From: Maridesulfovibrio ferrireducens
GTDB taxonomy: Bacteria > Desulfobacterota > Desulfovibrionia > Desulfovibrionales > Desulfovibrionaceae
Assembly (NCBI RefSeq): GCF_016342405.1
Contig: NZ_JAEINN010000002.1
Location: 186,001 to 250,000, forward strand
Direction of reading: 5' to 3'
Length of the DNA: 64,000 bases
A program made the translations under genes and the position numbers. The notes under the pieces are model-generated. The model saw only the letters and a list, made by a program, of their open reading frames with translations. It made no database searches and had not been told where the DNA came from. Positions 33,601 to 48,600 of this stretch are shown piece by piece. Every line of letters begins with the position of its first letter. Positions within the stretch are counted from its first letter, which is position 1.

Positions 33601-36600
33601 ATCAATTTCGAAATCATAAGTAGTGGTCGCAGAGTTACCGGCGTAGTCGGTTGATTTGATGGTGGCTGTATAGTTACCTTCATCAAGTTTTGCCTGACTG
33701 TCAGGAACAGCGTATGTCCATTCACCAGCTCCGTTTGCGGTTGTTGTCCCGGTTTTACCGTTGATAGTTACTTCAATGGTTGATCCGGCTTCCGCCTTAC
33801 CTTCAATTTGCGGGCGGGTGACATTGGTGATGGCATCATTTAATGCTCCGGAATTGGATATATCGGAGAGTGATACTCCTAATATCTCTTTTGCGTAGGT
33901 ATCAACATTGAAAGTATAAGTCACTGTCTGCGAAGAATTACCAGCCTCATCTACCGCTGTTACGGATATGTTGTGTTCTTCGTTGGGGGTAAATGTGGTG
34001 TTGTCGTATGTATATGTGCCGCTTGCGTCGACAATTGGAGAATCTACGGTTACGCCGTCTACTTTGATATTAAGCTTGGTTCCTTCTTCAAGGTTGGTTA
34101 AGTTGAACGAAGGTCTTGTGGAATTTGTGTATACACCGTCGTTTATGCCGTTATTGATATCAGCATGAGCGGTTGTCATGGATATTATCGGGTCAACTGG
34201 GTCAACGCGATCGACAGTGACTGTGATATTTTCTGACGTTTCAGATTCATTCCCTGCAATATCGATGGCTTTTACATAAAATTTATACTCGGTATTATCG
34301 GGTATGGAACTCTTAGGAACAGTGATACTCCAGCTTGTCGCATCATCAGTAAGGGTTACTGAACCTACAGGTGTATCCACTCCTTCGATATAGAGATAAA
34401 CTTCGGAGCCGGCTTCAACTGTTCCAGTCAAAGTTATATTATCTTTGTTTGTTAAATTGTCGCTATCGCTACCGAAAGCGAAACTACCATCTTTATAATT
34501 TGAATCGGAAGTAGTCTCGAGATCAATATCACCGGGTTTGTCTATTTTCCTGTCTATTTCAACGGGAACAGATGCTGATGAATTAGGGTTTCCGGCATCA
34601 TCTTCAGTTTCGATATGGAAAGTGTAGGAGCCGTTAGCATCAATCTGTGTTTTGTCGGCATTGTCAGCATGGGCTGAACTGCCGATTGTGTAAGTCCAGT
34701 TTGCGTTTTCAGCAACAAAACTTCCTACTTCTGCTTTGGCTCCATTTTCATAAACTTTATAGACAGTTACAGTGTCTCCTAAATCCGAAGTTCCAGAGAA
34801 AACTAGATCCGCTGCGTTTGTGATATTGTCGTCGTTCTCACGTCCGAGGTCCGATTCCGTATTTAAAATAAAAGTCGGGTTGGTGATTTTTCTGTCTATT
34901 TCAATAACAACATCAGCATGGCTTTCGTTGCCGGCATTGTCAGTTGTTATACCTCTGAAAGTATAGAACCCGTTGTCAAAAGCTGAGGCATTCATTTCAA
35001 GAGACCAGTCAGAACCACTTGTTGGATAGCTAATGTGTCCTTCCACTTCTGTCAGCGAGTTATCGCTGTTCACAAGGTAGACTTTAAATTTACTGTCACC
35101 AGTTAAATCTGTGTCACCGCTGAAATTCAGTGTGGTGGCGTTGGTCAGATTATCGTCGCTTGTGCCTTGTCCGCCCATGGTGTCGGAATCAAGATTGATG
35201 GTGGTATCTGCGATAGTCCTGTCGACCGTGATATCAAGAACATCGGACCATGTTTCATTTCCGGCTTCATCCTGAATGCGGACTTTAAAGACATGGTTTC
35301 CTTCGCTAAGGTTGTTGTCGGCGAGTGCATCATTGTCATTAAAAGTATAGCGCCATCCAGACCCGGCGTTATACTCGGCTTCACCTATTTCGGTAGGTTC
35401 TGCTCCGCTTACTTCAAATAGGGTGACGGAAACTTTGTCAGAAACTTCTACGACATTGCCGATATTCAGTCTGATAAGCTTGGAATTGGTTAGCGAATCA
35501 CTCTTGTCGGCAGAGTTGGAGGTGTCATCCAGCTCCAAAGTAGGTTTTTCAGGGTCTACACGGTCAGAAGTTACAGAAATGGTTGCCGGAGCCGTGTTGC
35601 CAGCCAAATCTTCTGCAACAGCGGTGAGATCCATTACTTCATATGTATTATCTGTCGTATCGACTTGTGCTGTCCATGTTGTTACACCGTCGACCGTTGT
35701 GACAACTGCTGTGGCTACATGTGTGCTGTCATTAAAAGTGTCTGCGCTGTTGTAAATTTTTACAATGCTTCCTTTTTCAACCGTTCCCGTGAGATTGAGA
35801 GTTTCAGCATTGGTAATAGAGTCTGTATCAGACCCGATATGCTGACCTTTCGAGTCTGAGTCGGTATGAAGGTCAATATCGACGGCAGGGGGGCTGTTAT
35901 CAACCACAACTTCCTGCACTGGGGATGCGGTAATGTTGCCGGCGTTATCTTCCACCAGAATCTGATATTTATATGTTCCGTCGAGATTATTAAGGTTGTC
36001 TCCGCTGAAGGTCCATGTCTTGTCTGCGTTGATGGTAGCTTCACCGAGAGCTGGTATTGCTTTGAGTTGCTCGGCGGTGTTCTCTCCGTTTACAAGGTAA
36101 ACATGTACGGAAACATCATTCGCCCCTTCGTCAAGTGTGCCTTCAAGTACGATATTTGTAGCACTGGTAATATTATCATCAGTGTCACGTCCAAGGTCTG
36201 TTGCATCAGTAAGTGAGGGGGCGTGTGCAACAGGTGCGGTGCGGTCTATGGTAATGTCCAATTCTTTTGTCAAAAAATTACCCGCAAGGTCTTCTGCAAC
36301 GGCTATAATTTTATAGCTTCCGTCATTTAGCGCAGTGGAAACATCTTCGGGTATGTCAATGTTCCATTGTTTGTCACTGCCGACAGTATATGTGTACTCA
36401 ATTGCAGTCCCTTGAACAGTCAGCGTTACGGTGCTTCCGGCATCAGCTTCACCGTCAAAAGAAAGAATCTTTGCGTTGGTCCGGTTGTCTGTATTTGATC
36501 CATCAGGCTCGTTACCCGAAGAATCTGAAATATCCATAAGATTTAGACTTAAAGTCTCAAATGTTCTGTCGACTGTTACAACCAGCTCTGTCGATTCATC

Positions 36601-39600
36601 GGACTTGTTACCTGCATTATCAACTACATATGCAGTGAGTTTGTGTTTATCTTGTGTTGGAGTATAGCTGTAGGTCCATGTGTTTGTTCCGTTGTCTATG
36701 GTGGCTTCACCTACAAAGACGTTGTCATCATAAAGATAGACAGACACAGCGTCACTGTCTTCTGCCACAGCTCCGGTAAGAACCAGCGGAGAGCCTTGTG
36801 TGTTGTTATCCTCGGCAGATGAACCTGTGTCGCTTCCGGTGGCAATATTGACTGTGGTTGCATCAGGAGTGGTGCGGTCAACAGTTATGTCATGTGTTGA
36901 AGTCTTGTGGTTGTTAGCGTTGTCTTCCACTCTAGCTTCAATGGTAAGCCCCTTGGTCTCTCCGTCAGCCACGTAAGAACTGACATCTATTGTGGTGGAC
37001 CAGTTGCCGGAGGCATCAACATTTATTCCGGCAACAGATCCGACCGAAGGGTCTACTTCGGCGATAAGTACTGTTCCGATATATAAAGAAACTGTGCTGT
37101 CTGTGTCTATTTTCCCGGTTAGTTCCAAGCTTGTATTTTTTGTAGTGTTATCAAAGTCTGTTCCGGTATTTGCACCGTCCGGGTTTTCGAAATAACTGTC
37201 TGATGTCGCTTCAAGGTCAATGGTCGAAGCCGAAATCTCTCTATCTAGGGTTATGGTGAGATCTGTAGAATTTATATTTCCTGCAATATCAGTGGCAACG
37301 GCGGACAGAGTGTATTCTCCGTCGTCAGCGAAATCTGCATCTCCGTCGATATTAATCGCGAAGGTGTAATCTCCGGTGACTGCGTTTGTTATGGTAGCGT
37401 TACCTAGTGAGCGTGTGCCGTAGAATATTTCAACAGTGCTGTCTGTGTCAGTTGAACCGGAGAACTGTAGGTTTTCAATATTGGTAAGGGTGTCCTCAGG
37501 GGTTCCGACGTTTCCTATAGAGTTTGAATCAAGCTGAAAGTTGGGTGCTGCGAGTGTCCGATCGATTTCAACAGGAAGTGCGTCAAGAGTCGTTTGATTT
37601 CCTGCGTTATCTTCAACCACGGCCGAAAATGAATGATCTCCTTCGGTTATGTAGTTTAGCACAGAACCGTCATTGCCGACAGTGAAGCTCCACTTGTAAC
37701 CATCGGTTGCATTTCCGGTTACGTCTGCAAGGCCGAGTTTTGTTGTACCATCAAAGATTGTTACTTTAACAGCTTCGGCACCTTCTGCACCTTCTGCAAG
37801 AGTTCCGGTTAAGAGAATCTCTTTAGCATTGGTAATTTCATCGTGTCCGTCTTTTCCAAGGTCGGAAGCATCAGCAAGGTCAATGATTCCGGCAACCGGA
37901 TTTACATCATCGAGAGTAAAAGAATATTCTTTTAAATCTGTGTTTCCGGCTCCGTCGGTAGAAACCGCAACAAATGTCAGGTCTGTAGTCTGTCCGACAT
38001 AGGTTGAGGCTGAGGCATCAAACGGAACCAGTGACCAGTCTCCGTTTGAGTCTACAGTCGAAGTGCCGACATAAAGATCATCACCACCGGATACTTTGAG
38101 AAAAACTTCGATGGTACTGTCAGAGTCTCCGCTAACACGCAGATTCAGGATGTTTCCATTACCTTCAACGAATCCGGTGTAATCATCCCCGACAACTCCG
38201 GCAGGGCCGCCTGTTGTATCTGTGCTGCTGTCGAGGCTTATGTCCGGAGTATTGATATCCCGGTCGACTGTTACGGCTAATGGGTCAGAATAAGTTGTGT
38301 TACCTGCTTTGTCCTGCACGAGAACACTGAAATTATATTGGCCCTTATCCAGTTTCACATTGGTGTCAGCGTAATTGTAAGTCCATTCACCCGTAGTAGC
38401 GTTTATGTCAGCCTGTCCGACAATGTCGTCACCGTTTTTAAGGTAAACAACTACATCGTCATTTGGATCGTTTAACCAGCCTTTGAGTACAAGATAGTCT
38501 GAGTTGGTTATATTATCCGCTATACCTGTGTCGCTATCGAGTGAGATTGCAGGGTCACCGAGTTCGGGAAAATCTTTATCAACAACCAGTTCAAGGTCAA
38601 CAGTCTTGTCATTGCCTGCAATATCGACAACTTTTGCTTCAAAAGTGTAGGTGTCTGAATCTTTCACCCAATCACTGTCGACGGCATATTCCCATGTTCC
38701 GTCTGTTGCAGTGACTGTGCCCAGTATATGCGTAACACTATCACTGTCACTGCCTGTTACAGAGATTGTTACGGAGCTGCCTTTTTCGGCATTACCTAAA
38801 AGTTTAAATTTCGTGAGCGATGTATATTTGTCTGTGTTGTCGCCGTAGTATTCACCATACGTATTATGATCCTCAAAAAGTTCAATAGTCGGGTCTGTAA
38901 GTTCAGTGTCGACCGAGACTGTGAGTGATGAGGACTGATTAGTGTTTCCGGCATTATCTTCAATGATAACATAGAAGCTGTGATCACCGTGTGTGACATC
39001 AATATCGGGATATTCCCACACGTATTCTGTTCCCACGAGGGATATAGTAGCTTCTCCGGCGGCTTTGGTCCCATCAACGTACAAAAATACCGCAACAGGG
39101 TCAGTTGTCGGATTATATGAAGCAAATTTACCTGTGAGGGTAATCTGTTTAAGTTTGGTTATGGTGTCACTTTGGCTTCCGGTATTGCTTGCATCTGCCA
39201 AGGTAATAGACGGAGCGTCAACAATTGTTGTGTCGCGAGTCACAACAAGATTTTCGGTCGCGGACCTGTTACCTGCGGCATCAACAGCGACAGCAGTAAA
39301 ATTGTATTTGCCGTCAGCATCACTGGCGTCAAAGGTTGCGGTGTGTTCCCATTTGCCGTGAACATCTGCGGTAACGGTTGCTATGTAAGTTCCGTTCCTG
39401 AATATTTCAACAGTGGAATCGGCTTCGGCATTTCCGTTGAAAGTTGTGTTGAAAAATTTGGTCTGGTTGTCCTGAGCTGTTCCTTCGTTACCGTAGGAAT
39501 CAGACGTATCGAGCATGTCGATGGTTGTCTGATCTATGGTGCGGTCAAGGGTAACCTCAAGAACGTCCGAGACGCGGCTGTTGCCCGCAGTGTCGGTAAC

Positions 39601-42600
39601 CTTGGTGACAAAATCATGTTTGGCGTTAGCCAGGGATGAAGCGTCATAGGTTAACTGCCATGTGCCGGTGGCGGAAATATATACAAGATTACCGGACTCT
39701 ACAGTAAGCGCCGCGCCTATGGGGTTTCCGGATGCGTCGGCTTTGTAAAGTTCGACAGTGTTTTCCTGTCCTGACTTAATATCGAAAACAAGAGTTCCAT
39801 CCGCACGAGCCTGTGTGATTTTGTCAGAGTTCGACCCCACATCAACGTGGTGGTCTGTTACGCCGTAAGTATCACTTCCGGCTTGAAGGTCTAATTCAGG
39901 AATCTGAAGAGAGTTGTCATAATTCACGACAAATTGTGTTGAGTCGGAATAGTTTCCGGCATTGTCTACTGCCCGGGCGACAAATGTATATTCAATTTCA
40001 CCTTCTGAAAGATTATATTCGAAACTCCATGTCCCATCGGTAACAGAATCCGCATCTGCGACATAAACTAATGTCCCGGCACCGTTTACACGGTAGATTT
40101 CAACACCAACAGAACCGTCGGTTTCTGTGATTGATCCAGTGAGCACGACCGGGTTGGCATTGGTCAGTCCGTCAGTGTGGTCGTCTCCTGTATCGGTCGC
40201 CATGGTTAGCTGGATATCAGGAGTGCTCGGTGGAATTTTGTCAAATTTTATATCTATGCTTGATGTTGCAAGGTTGTCTGCAATATCTACAGATTCGACC
40301 GTATAAGTGATAGTTTCAAGACCTGCATCTCCGTAAGTTCCGGTAGAAACATTAGGCAGTGTCCAGTGTCCGGTGGCGTCGGTTGCCACACTTCCGATAA
40401 CGGTATCACCGATAGAAACAGTTATATACGTTCCGAGATCGGCAGTGCCTTCAAGGACAATGGTATTCTTATTGGTCAGATTATCTACGGAGGTTCCAGT
40501 ATGTCCTTCGGAGTCTGATACGGTTGCCAGATCAATGGTGACGCCGCTGTTTAATCTGTCAAAAGTCAAATCCAGATTCTGAACTGAATCAGCAGTGTTT
40601 CCGGCGTGGTCAGTGGCTTTAGCAACAAATGAGACTTCTCCGTTAAGACCGGAGACATCAAGATCTTCAAGAGTCCAGTTACCGTCTGCATCAGGAGTAA
40701 GTGTTGCAATCGGATTTATCAGATCGTTGGTATTGAATATTTCAACAGTACTGTCAGTGTCCGTAGTTCCTTTAAGGGTGATAGTAGTTTTATTTGTGAT
40801 ATTGTCAGTGTTGGAGCCGAGGGTTCCGATACCGAAACTGTCCGATTCATCTATAAGGTCAATGGTCGGGGGTGTTACATCGCGGTCAATCAGAACTGAA
40901 TATTCATCAGATTCTGAGTGGTTACCTGCAACGTCTTCGGCAACGGCAATAAATTTGTATGACCCTTCATCAATGCTCCCGTAATCATAAGACCAGGTAA
41001 AAGTTCCGTTACCGTTGTCAGTGATGGTAATATCATTTGTTCCGTCAGCGTCGGAATCAGTTGCACTGTTGGCAAGTTCTGTTCTGGTTGTACCGTCGAT
41101 TTTGTAGATGGTTACAATCAGGTCATCTCCGCCTTCGGTGACAACTCCTTTGAGGGTGGCCTCAGTATGTTTGACGATGGCATCATAAGTTGCGTCAGTT
41201 GACCCGTCCATATTATCAAGCTCAATGGTGGGTACTGCGGGCAAAGTGCGGTCAACATTAACAACAAGATTTGTTTCAGCTGTGTTGTTCGCTTTGTCAC
41301 TGGCAACAGCTCTGAAATTGAGAGATTCTTTTCCAGCCAGTCCGTTATTTGTGGAGTCGTACGAATATTCCCACAAACCGGTAGTGCTGTCGGCGTAAAT
41401 GGTACTAAGCAGTGTTTCTGTGCCGTCTGCAACGGTCAGATATAGATCGATAGGATCGCCTAATCCGGCTGTTCCTTTCAGAAGAAGGGTCTCGGATTTG
41501 GTGTAGTTGTCATGATCATTCCCGATTAAATTATGAATTTCCGATGTATCGGAATCTTCATGCAGATCAAGCGTCGGCTTAGTCGGTGGAGTTCTGTCGA
41601 TTGTTATGCTGATGCCTGCGTCGGTTGATATATCCTCGACGTTTCCAGCTATATCAGTAGCTTGAGCTACAAACTTGTATTTCCCGTCGTTATCAATGTA
41701 GGTGTTTTGAACTTCAAAAATCCAGTCTCCACCAACTTTCGAAGCAAAACCGATGGATGTGTATGTTGTTCCGATAACTTTGAAAATTTCAACAGTTGCG
41801 GTGTCCGAACTGCTGTTGATTGTAAGATTCAGAGTTTTTTCGTTTGTATAATTATCAGTATTTTCCCCGCCGGCCTCAGTATCAAAGGAGTCGGATTCGT
41901 CATTAAGGTCAATACTTGATGAGGGTAGAATATGGTCGATAGTTACTTTTAGCGGAGTTGCCGAGTCTATGAAGTTTCCGGCATTATCCACTGCTCTGGC
42001 GTAATAATTGTGTTCTCCTTCGGCTGGATCATAAGTGAAGGTCCATGACGTTCCTACTACGGTTGCCTGTCCGATGGAATTTATGTTGCCTTCTTCAAAT
42101 ATATAAACAGCTACCGCGTCCGGGCCTGCATCATCCGGGGACAAAGTCCCTTTTAAGGTGACGGTGGTTGCGCTGGTTATATTATCAGTGTCTAAAATTC
42201 CGAGATCGCTTGCACTGTCTAGGTCAACCTGAGTGGCAGCCGGAGGGGTGCGGTCTATCTCAATACTGAATGGGTTGGTCTGCACCATGCCGGCTAAGTC
42301 GGTGGTATGAGCTGTGAATTGGTAAGTTGCATCATCGTAATCCGTTGCATCTATTTCAATAGACCATTCACCCGTAAGTGAGTTTGCAATTACAGTGCTT
42401 CCGACCTGTGTGCCGTTGAGAGTTATATATACTTCGGAGGAACCTTCGGTCACACCTGTGATCAGCAGTTTGTTAGATGAAGTGAGAAGGTCGTGATTAG
42501 TTCCTATATTACCGGATGTATTTGTGCTGGTATCCAGAGCAATAGTAGTTCCCGCATTGGTACGGTCAATTGTTACATCAAAGATTTCAGAGGTTGTGAC

Positions 42601-45600
42601 GTTTCCGGCAGCATCCTCAACTTCAATTTTGAAATTGTATTTACCTTCTGCAATGGAATCATAATCGTATTCCCAATATGAACCGTTAACATCTGTTTTT
42701 ATGTCCGCAGTACTTTTAAGAATTCCGTCTTGAAATACCCGGACTTCAACAGCGGCTTCGCCGAGTCGGCCTGTGAGGACTACATCCTCTGCTTTTGAAA
42801 TGTCGTCGTTGTTGAATCTTCCGCTGTCAGTCTCATCGGAAAGTCCGGCCTCCGCTTGAGTGGGAGGGGTGCGGTCGATTGTTACACTTTGAAGAATGTC
42901 ATCCGAGACGTTACCCGCAATGTCTTCGGAGCGGGCATAGAAATTATGCACTCCGTTATCATAATCCGTAGCGTCAATAGCTTTGGTCCAGTTGCCGTTT
43001 TTATCGGCAATGGTATAGCCTATGATATTTCCTTTATAAACAATTGATACTGTTGAAAAAGCTTCCGCATCTGTTCCGTCAAAGGTTAGGAAATTTTCAT
43101 TAGTGAGGTTGTCTGTCTTGGTTCCGCCGGTACTTGCCGGACCTGTGGAATCAGAGGCAGAGTTTAAATCAATGGTCGGATTCTTTGTGTCGTAATCTAC
43201 TTCAACAGTAAGAGTGTCGGAAACAATTGATCTGTTTCCAGCGTAATCTTCGACTACGGCCGTAAACTTGTGAGTACCTACTCCAGCTTTAATGGCGTCT
43301 GCTGGATAGGTGTAGCTCCATGTTTTTCCGTCAATGATAGCTTCCCCGAGATAGACTCCGTCTTCATATATATAGACGCTGACTGCGTCTTCAGTCTCAG
43401 TAATATTCCCTTTCAGCTTTAAGATCTTTGCATTTGTGATGTTATCAGTGGACGATCTGCCGAGGTCCGATGAACCATCAAGATCAATGGTACTTTTTGT
43501 CGGATCTGTTGTGTCCAGAGTAATTTCCAGAGACTTGGAAGCGGAGTTGTCAGCTTTGTCCGTAGCAGTGGCTGTGAATGTGTAGGTGTCATCCACAAAT
43601 CCGGTGGCATCGACTTCAAAAGTCCAGTCCGTTCCATTGTGGGCTATTGTTGCAAAACCTAGAGATTCATTGCCCCTAAAAATTTCAAGAGTTTTTGTGT
43701 CGGAATCGGTTGTTCCAGTGAGCAGAAGTTTAGAATCTCCGCCACCGCTGGTGTACATATCACCCGCAACACCGTTACTGCCGATGGTATCATCAGCAGG
43801 GTCGAGAATCATTGTCGGAGCATTTATTTCTTTGTCGAGTTCTATCTCAAGCATACTGGAATTTGCAGAAGGGTTACCGGCTATGTCGGTTGATTTTACA
43901 ACGACTTTGTAAGTTCCATTCGTAGTTCCAAGGCCGGAAGTCTGATATTCCCAGTTTCCGCTGTCGTCTGCTTTTACAGTGTTACCTGTATTGAGTTTTA
44001 CTGTCGTATTGTCAGGCTTGGTTACATAAATTTCGATAACACTTTTAGCTTCTGCTGTTCCGGTTAGCAGAACATTACTAATATTGGTTATATTGTCCGA
44101 TGTGTCACCGGAATTGGAGCTGCTGTCCAAAACTACTGTCGGTTGAATTGTGGTCCGGTCAATTACAACGGGCAGTTCGTTTATTTCAGAAACATTACCT
44201 GCGGCGTCAGTTGCAGTGGCTTTAAAAGTATAAGTTCCATTTGAACTTAGTGCGGAGTTGGGTATTTCCTGTGATACCCAGTTTCCGGCTGCGTCAGCAG
44301 TAACGGAATAGGTTATGCCGTTCAGAATCAAATTAACGGTGCTGTCCGGTTCAGTGGTTCCTTTAAGGACGAGAGAATCTTTGTTGGTGATATTATCACC
44401 GTCGATATTGCTGTCATATCCGTCAGCAAGTTCCATGAACGGTTTTTCTGGAGCACCAGTATCAAGATAAATATTAATGGTTTTAGTGGTGACATTTCCA
44501 GCTCCGTCTTCAGCTTCGACTGTGACGAAGTTTTCTCCTTCGTTCAGAGAAACTGTGTTGGGGGCGAAAGTAAAATTCCACGCTCCATCTGGTTCAAAAA
44601 AATTATGCTGTTCACCGTTTGCAATGATCTTGAAATATAACCCTTTATCACCGCTTCCGGTTAATGTTGCAGTGGGTTCATTGGTAATATTGTCATATTC
44701 ACCGGAAGACAGCCCGTCTTCAAGATTTACGCTGAAAATAGGATCTATTGAGTCATAGGTGAACGTTATATCAGTCGGAGTGGATTCATTTCCGGCGAGG
44801 TCTTTGGATATGACTGTATAAGTGTGCTCACCCTGAGTCATGTTTGAATTAAGCACAGGGTGATCACTGAGGTTCAGTTTCCATGTTCCGTTGGGATTAA
44901 GAACAGCTTCATATTGGTTGTTTATGTCTTTATCAAGCGTAACCAGCACTTGATTAACTTCATCCCGATCAAATGTTCCAGTCAGGTCTGCAACGTTGGT
45001 AATATTGTCGCTGTCAAGACCGGAATCTGTGAAAGCCACACCGGGGGCGGGCGGATTCACTGTGTCGATAATCAAGCTCGGAGTAAGAGTTCTGCTTGCG
45101 GTATTTCCTGCTTTATCTTCTGAAGTGATAGAGACTGCATAGGTTCCGTCATCCAAATAGTTTCCGTTATTCAAGTCAGATGGAATGTCGTAGTGCCATG
45201 CTCCATGTTCGTCCGCAGTAAGAGATATAGATGGAAGCCCCCCAATGGTAAGGGTCAACTCTGTGTTCGCTTCTGCTGTTCCTTCCAAAGTAGGTGTTTT
45301 TATAGAAGTGCAGTTGTCGTCTTTAAAATTGGTGTTGTCGTCACTGTTCAGTTGAATTGTCGGTGTCGCAATCTCGTTATCAATGGTTATTTCTATTGTT
45401 TTGACAACAGACTTGTTACCCGCCAGATCTTCGGCAAAAACTTTTACGGAATACTTACCGTCTTCCAGATTTAAATCATTCTGAGCGATTTCCCATTTAC
45501 CGTCAGCACCGACACTTGTGTCTACTAGTACTGCGTCATTAACCTTGGTTCCGTCTTCTTTATATATATTAAGAAATACATGAGAACCTTCTTCAACTAT

Positions 45601-48600
45601 GCCTGTGTAGGTAGGGTTGGTGTCCGTTGTGATCAAGTCATCATTCGACCCTGAATTGGAATCATCATCCAGATCGAATGCCGTAATCTCAGGAGGTGTT
45701 TTGTCAATAACAAGTTGATACGGTGTTGCTTCATTGGAAGCCATGTTACCGGCGATATCTTTAACTTCGACTATTACAGTGTAGTTGTTTTCTGGGATTC
45801 CTTCCAATTCCGTAGTATATAAATTGGGATCAGAAGATGTAGCATTATCGATCTGAAATGTTTTTACCAGATTGTCTTTGGGGTCAAATACTTTTACAGT
45901 GACAGTGCTGTTTTTTTCTGCACGTACATCAAGATATGGGCTGGCAACATTGGTAACCCCGTCAGTTTGATCTCTTCCCGAATCACTGTGATATTGTATA
46001 TTTACACTGTCGAGGTGAGTATTTGTGTCTATGGTAACGTTGAAATCTGTTCTCGTGAGGGATTCATTTCCTGCAACATCAGTTGTGTTGATGGTGTAGG
46101 TTTTGTCTCTGTCTATTCCTATTTTTGGAAGATCGGTAGTCCAGTTACCAAGGTTATCGGCTACAGCTTCCCCTACCTTGATACTCCCATCAAAAATTCT
46201 AACTGTGGAGTTCGCTTCCGCAGTACCAGTGATGGTAATAGGATCAATGTTTGTAATGTTATCCCCTAAAAGTTCGCTGTCTGTAACAAGAGTTACATCT
46301 GCCGGAGCATCGGGAGGAATTGTATCAATTGTAAAATCATAAGTTGCATCTTCAGAAACGTTTCCTGCCGCATCAGTGACTTTAACCGTTAAAGTATATT
46401 CTGCTGAAACGAGATCATTTTCAGGATGCCAGTCCCATTTACCGTCAGCTCCTGTTCTGAAAGAATCATTGCTGACTTCTGTTCCGCTTGAATTGGTGAG
46501 AATTATTTCTACTCTGGCGTTTTTTTCACATTCGCCACTGAAATCAGGTTTGATTACATTTGTTATGTAATCAAGTTTGGCGCCTGAATCATCTGCCGGA
46601 TCAAGCACAATAGAGGAAACTTCAGGCTTTACGGTATCTATTTCAAAACTGATTGACGATTCTTTTGTATTAGATGCGATGTCAGTTGCTTTGACAGTTG
46701 CGGTATACTTGCCGTCGTCAAGATTTTCAGGGTTGTTAAGATACCATGTCCCGGAGTTTTGCCCGAGATCGTATGTCTCAACTGTTGCACCACTTTCATT
46801 TTTAATGACGACTACAATCTTACAGTCCGCATCGACGTGACCTTTAAAATGAGGATGATTCATATTGGTAATCAGCAATGCGTCTGATTGGTCTCCATGA
46901 TCATCTGCTGCATCCATCTCAATATCGAGAGTGCTGATACTGCGGTCGATTGTTAACGTTTCGACCTTTGTTCCGGATGAATTTCCGGCCTGATCAGTTC
47001 GGGTTACTTTTATTTCGTATTCACCCTCGCTGTAATTTTCGAGGTCGGAGGTCCATTCTCCAGACACACTATCCGGAATGGCTGTGTAAATTGGTCCACC
47101 GTTAATTTGTATGGAAATTTTATCTGTAGGATCTACGGTTCCGCCCAAGGTGACGGTGTCGCTGTTAGTGGTCCAGTCTATGGGGTCGCCGAGGTTGCCG
47201 GAATTTGTAAGCAGTTCAACATTTGGAATAGTGGGGGCCAGAGTATCTATGACCAGAGGACTGAGCACCGCCGCCGGTGATTTGTTTCCGGCTGCGTCTG
47301 TTGCAACAACGGAAACCGTGTAAGTTCCGTCTCCGAGTGTGTCGGTTCCGTAGTTGTTATAGATCCAGTTTCCGTGTGCATCGGTAGTCACATCTGCGGT
47401 ATGAACAACTATTTCCTCACGTTCAAAATCAAGAGTGACCGTAGAGTTTTTTTCGGCTTTACCTGTTAATTTTGGAGTGGAATCATTTGTATAATCATCG
47501 GTTGCATATTCAGGATTTTCTGGAAAACCTGAATCAGAGGTGGCAGCAAGATCAACAGTCGGCGCAATCGGTGCTGTTCCGTCAATAACCAGAGTTCTTT
47601 CTAAAAAGGCTTCATCGGATTCATTGTCAGCCACGTCTGTAGCAACGGCCTTAATAGTGTAGGTTCCGTCTGTTAAATTTGAAGAGAGAGAAGAAGTGTT
47701 CCATTGTCCGAGGTCATCTGCTGTTGCTGATGCTGTCGCGACAACAACTCCTAAGTTATTAACAACGGAAACAATAACCGTACTGTCTTTTTCTGCTGAG
47801 CCGCTGAAGAGGGGAGTCCTTTCGCTTGTAAGAAAGTCTCCAAGAGTTTCTGTGTCGGAAAGTGAGTTCAGATTGATTGTCGGTAAATCAGTCTGTGAAT
47901 CAATTGTCAGATCAAGTGCAGCCGACTGCACTGAACTTGTTCCGACGTCATTTGTAGCCGCTGCGCGTATTTCGTATTCGCCGTCCGTCAGGTCTACCGG
48001 ACTTGTCCATTCCCAGTTTCCACCGCCTTTCATTGTCGCGGAGTATTCCGTGATTACACCGGTTGTTACGTGCGTAACATATACCGTAACTTCAGTGTCC
48101 GGATCAGCGGTACCTGTTATAAGGGGCTTCTTGAAAGATGTTATGTTGTCTGTGGTTATTCCTGAGTCAAACGCGGCAGGCAGGTCCAAAGTCGGCACTG
48201 TCGGGTTTGATGTATCGATTGTAAAAGAATATTCAACAGTCTCTTCATTTCCCGCATAATCAGTAAGAACCAGCTTGGCGGTGTATGTCCCGTCGCCGCC
48301 ATGCAGGGTGGGAAGTTGTTGTGTCCATGTTTCGCTGCCTTCAGGAATATTAACGGCATGCAGTGTGACAACGCCGTCCGGACCTTTGACCGTCAGTTGT
48401 CCTGTTGATCGTTCTTCTCCGGTTCCGGTAAGGATAGGATTGAGAATATTGGTTATGCCGTCGATTGCGCCGCTGTCGGAGCCTGCCGCCAAAGTTATTG
48501 TCGGATCAGGGCTGACATCTGTATCTATGACAAGCGTATGTTCAGTAGGGTGCTCACAGGTATTTCCTGCTAAATCCACAGCAGTGGCAGTTACTTGATA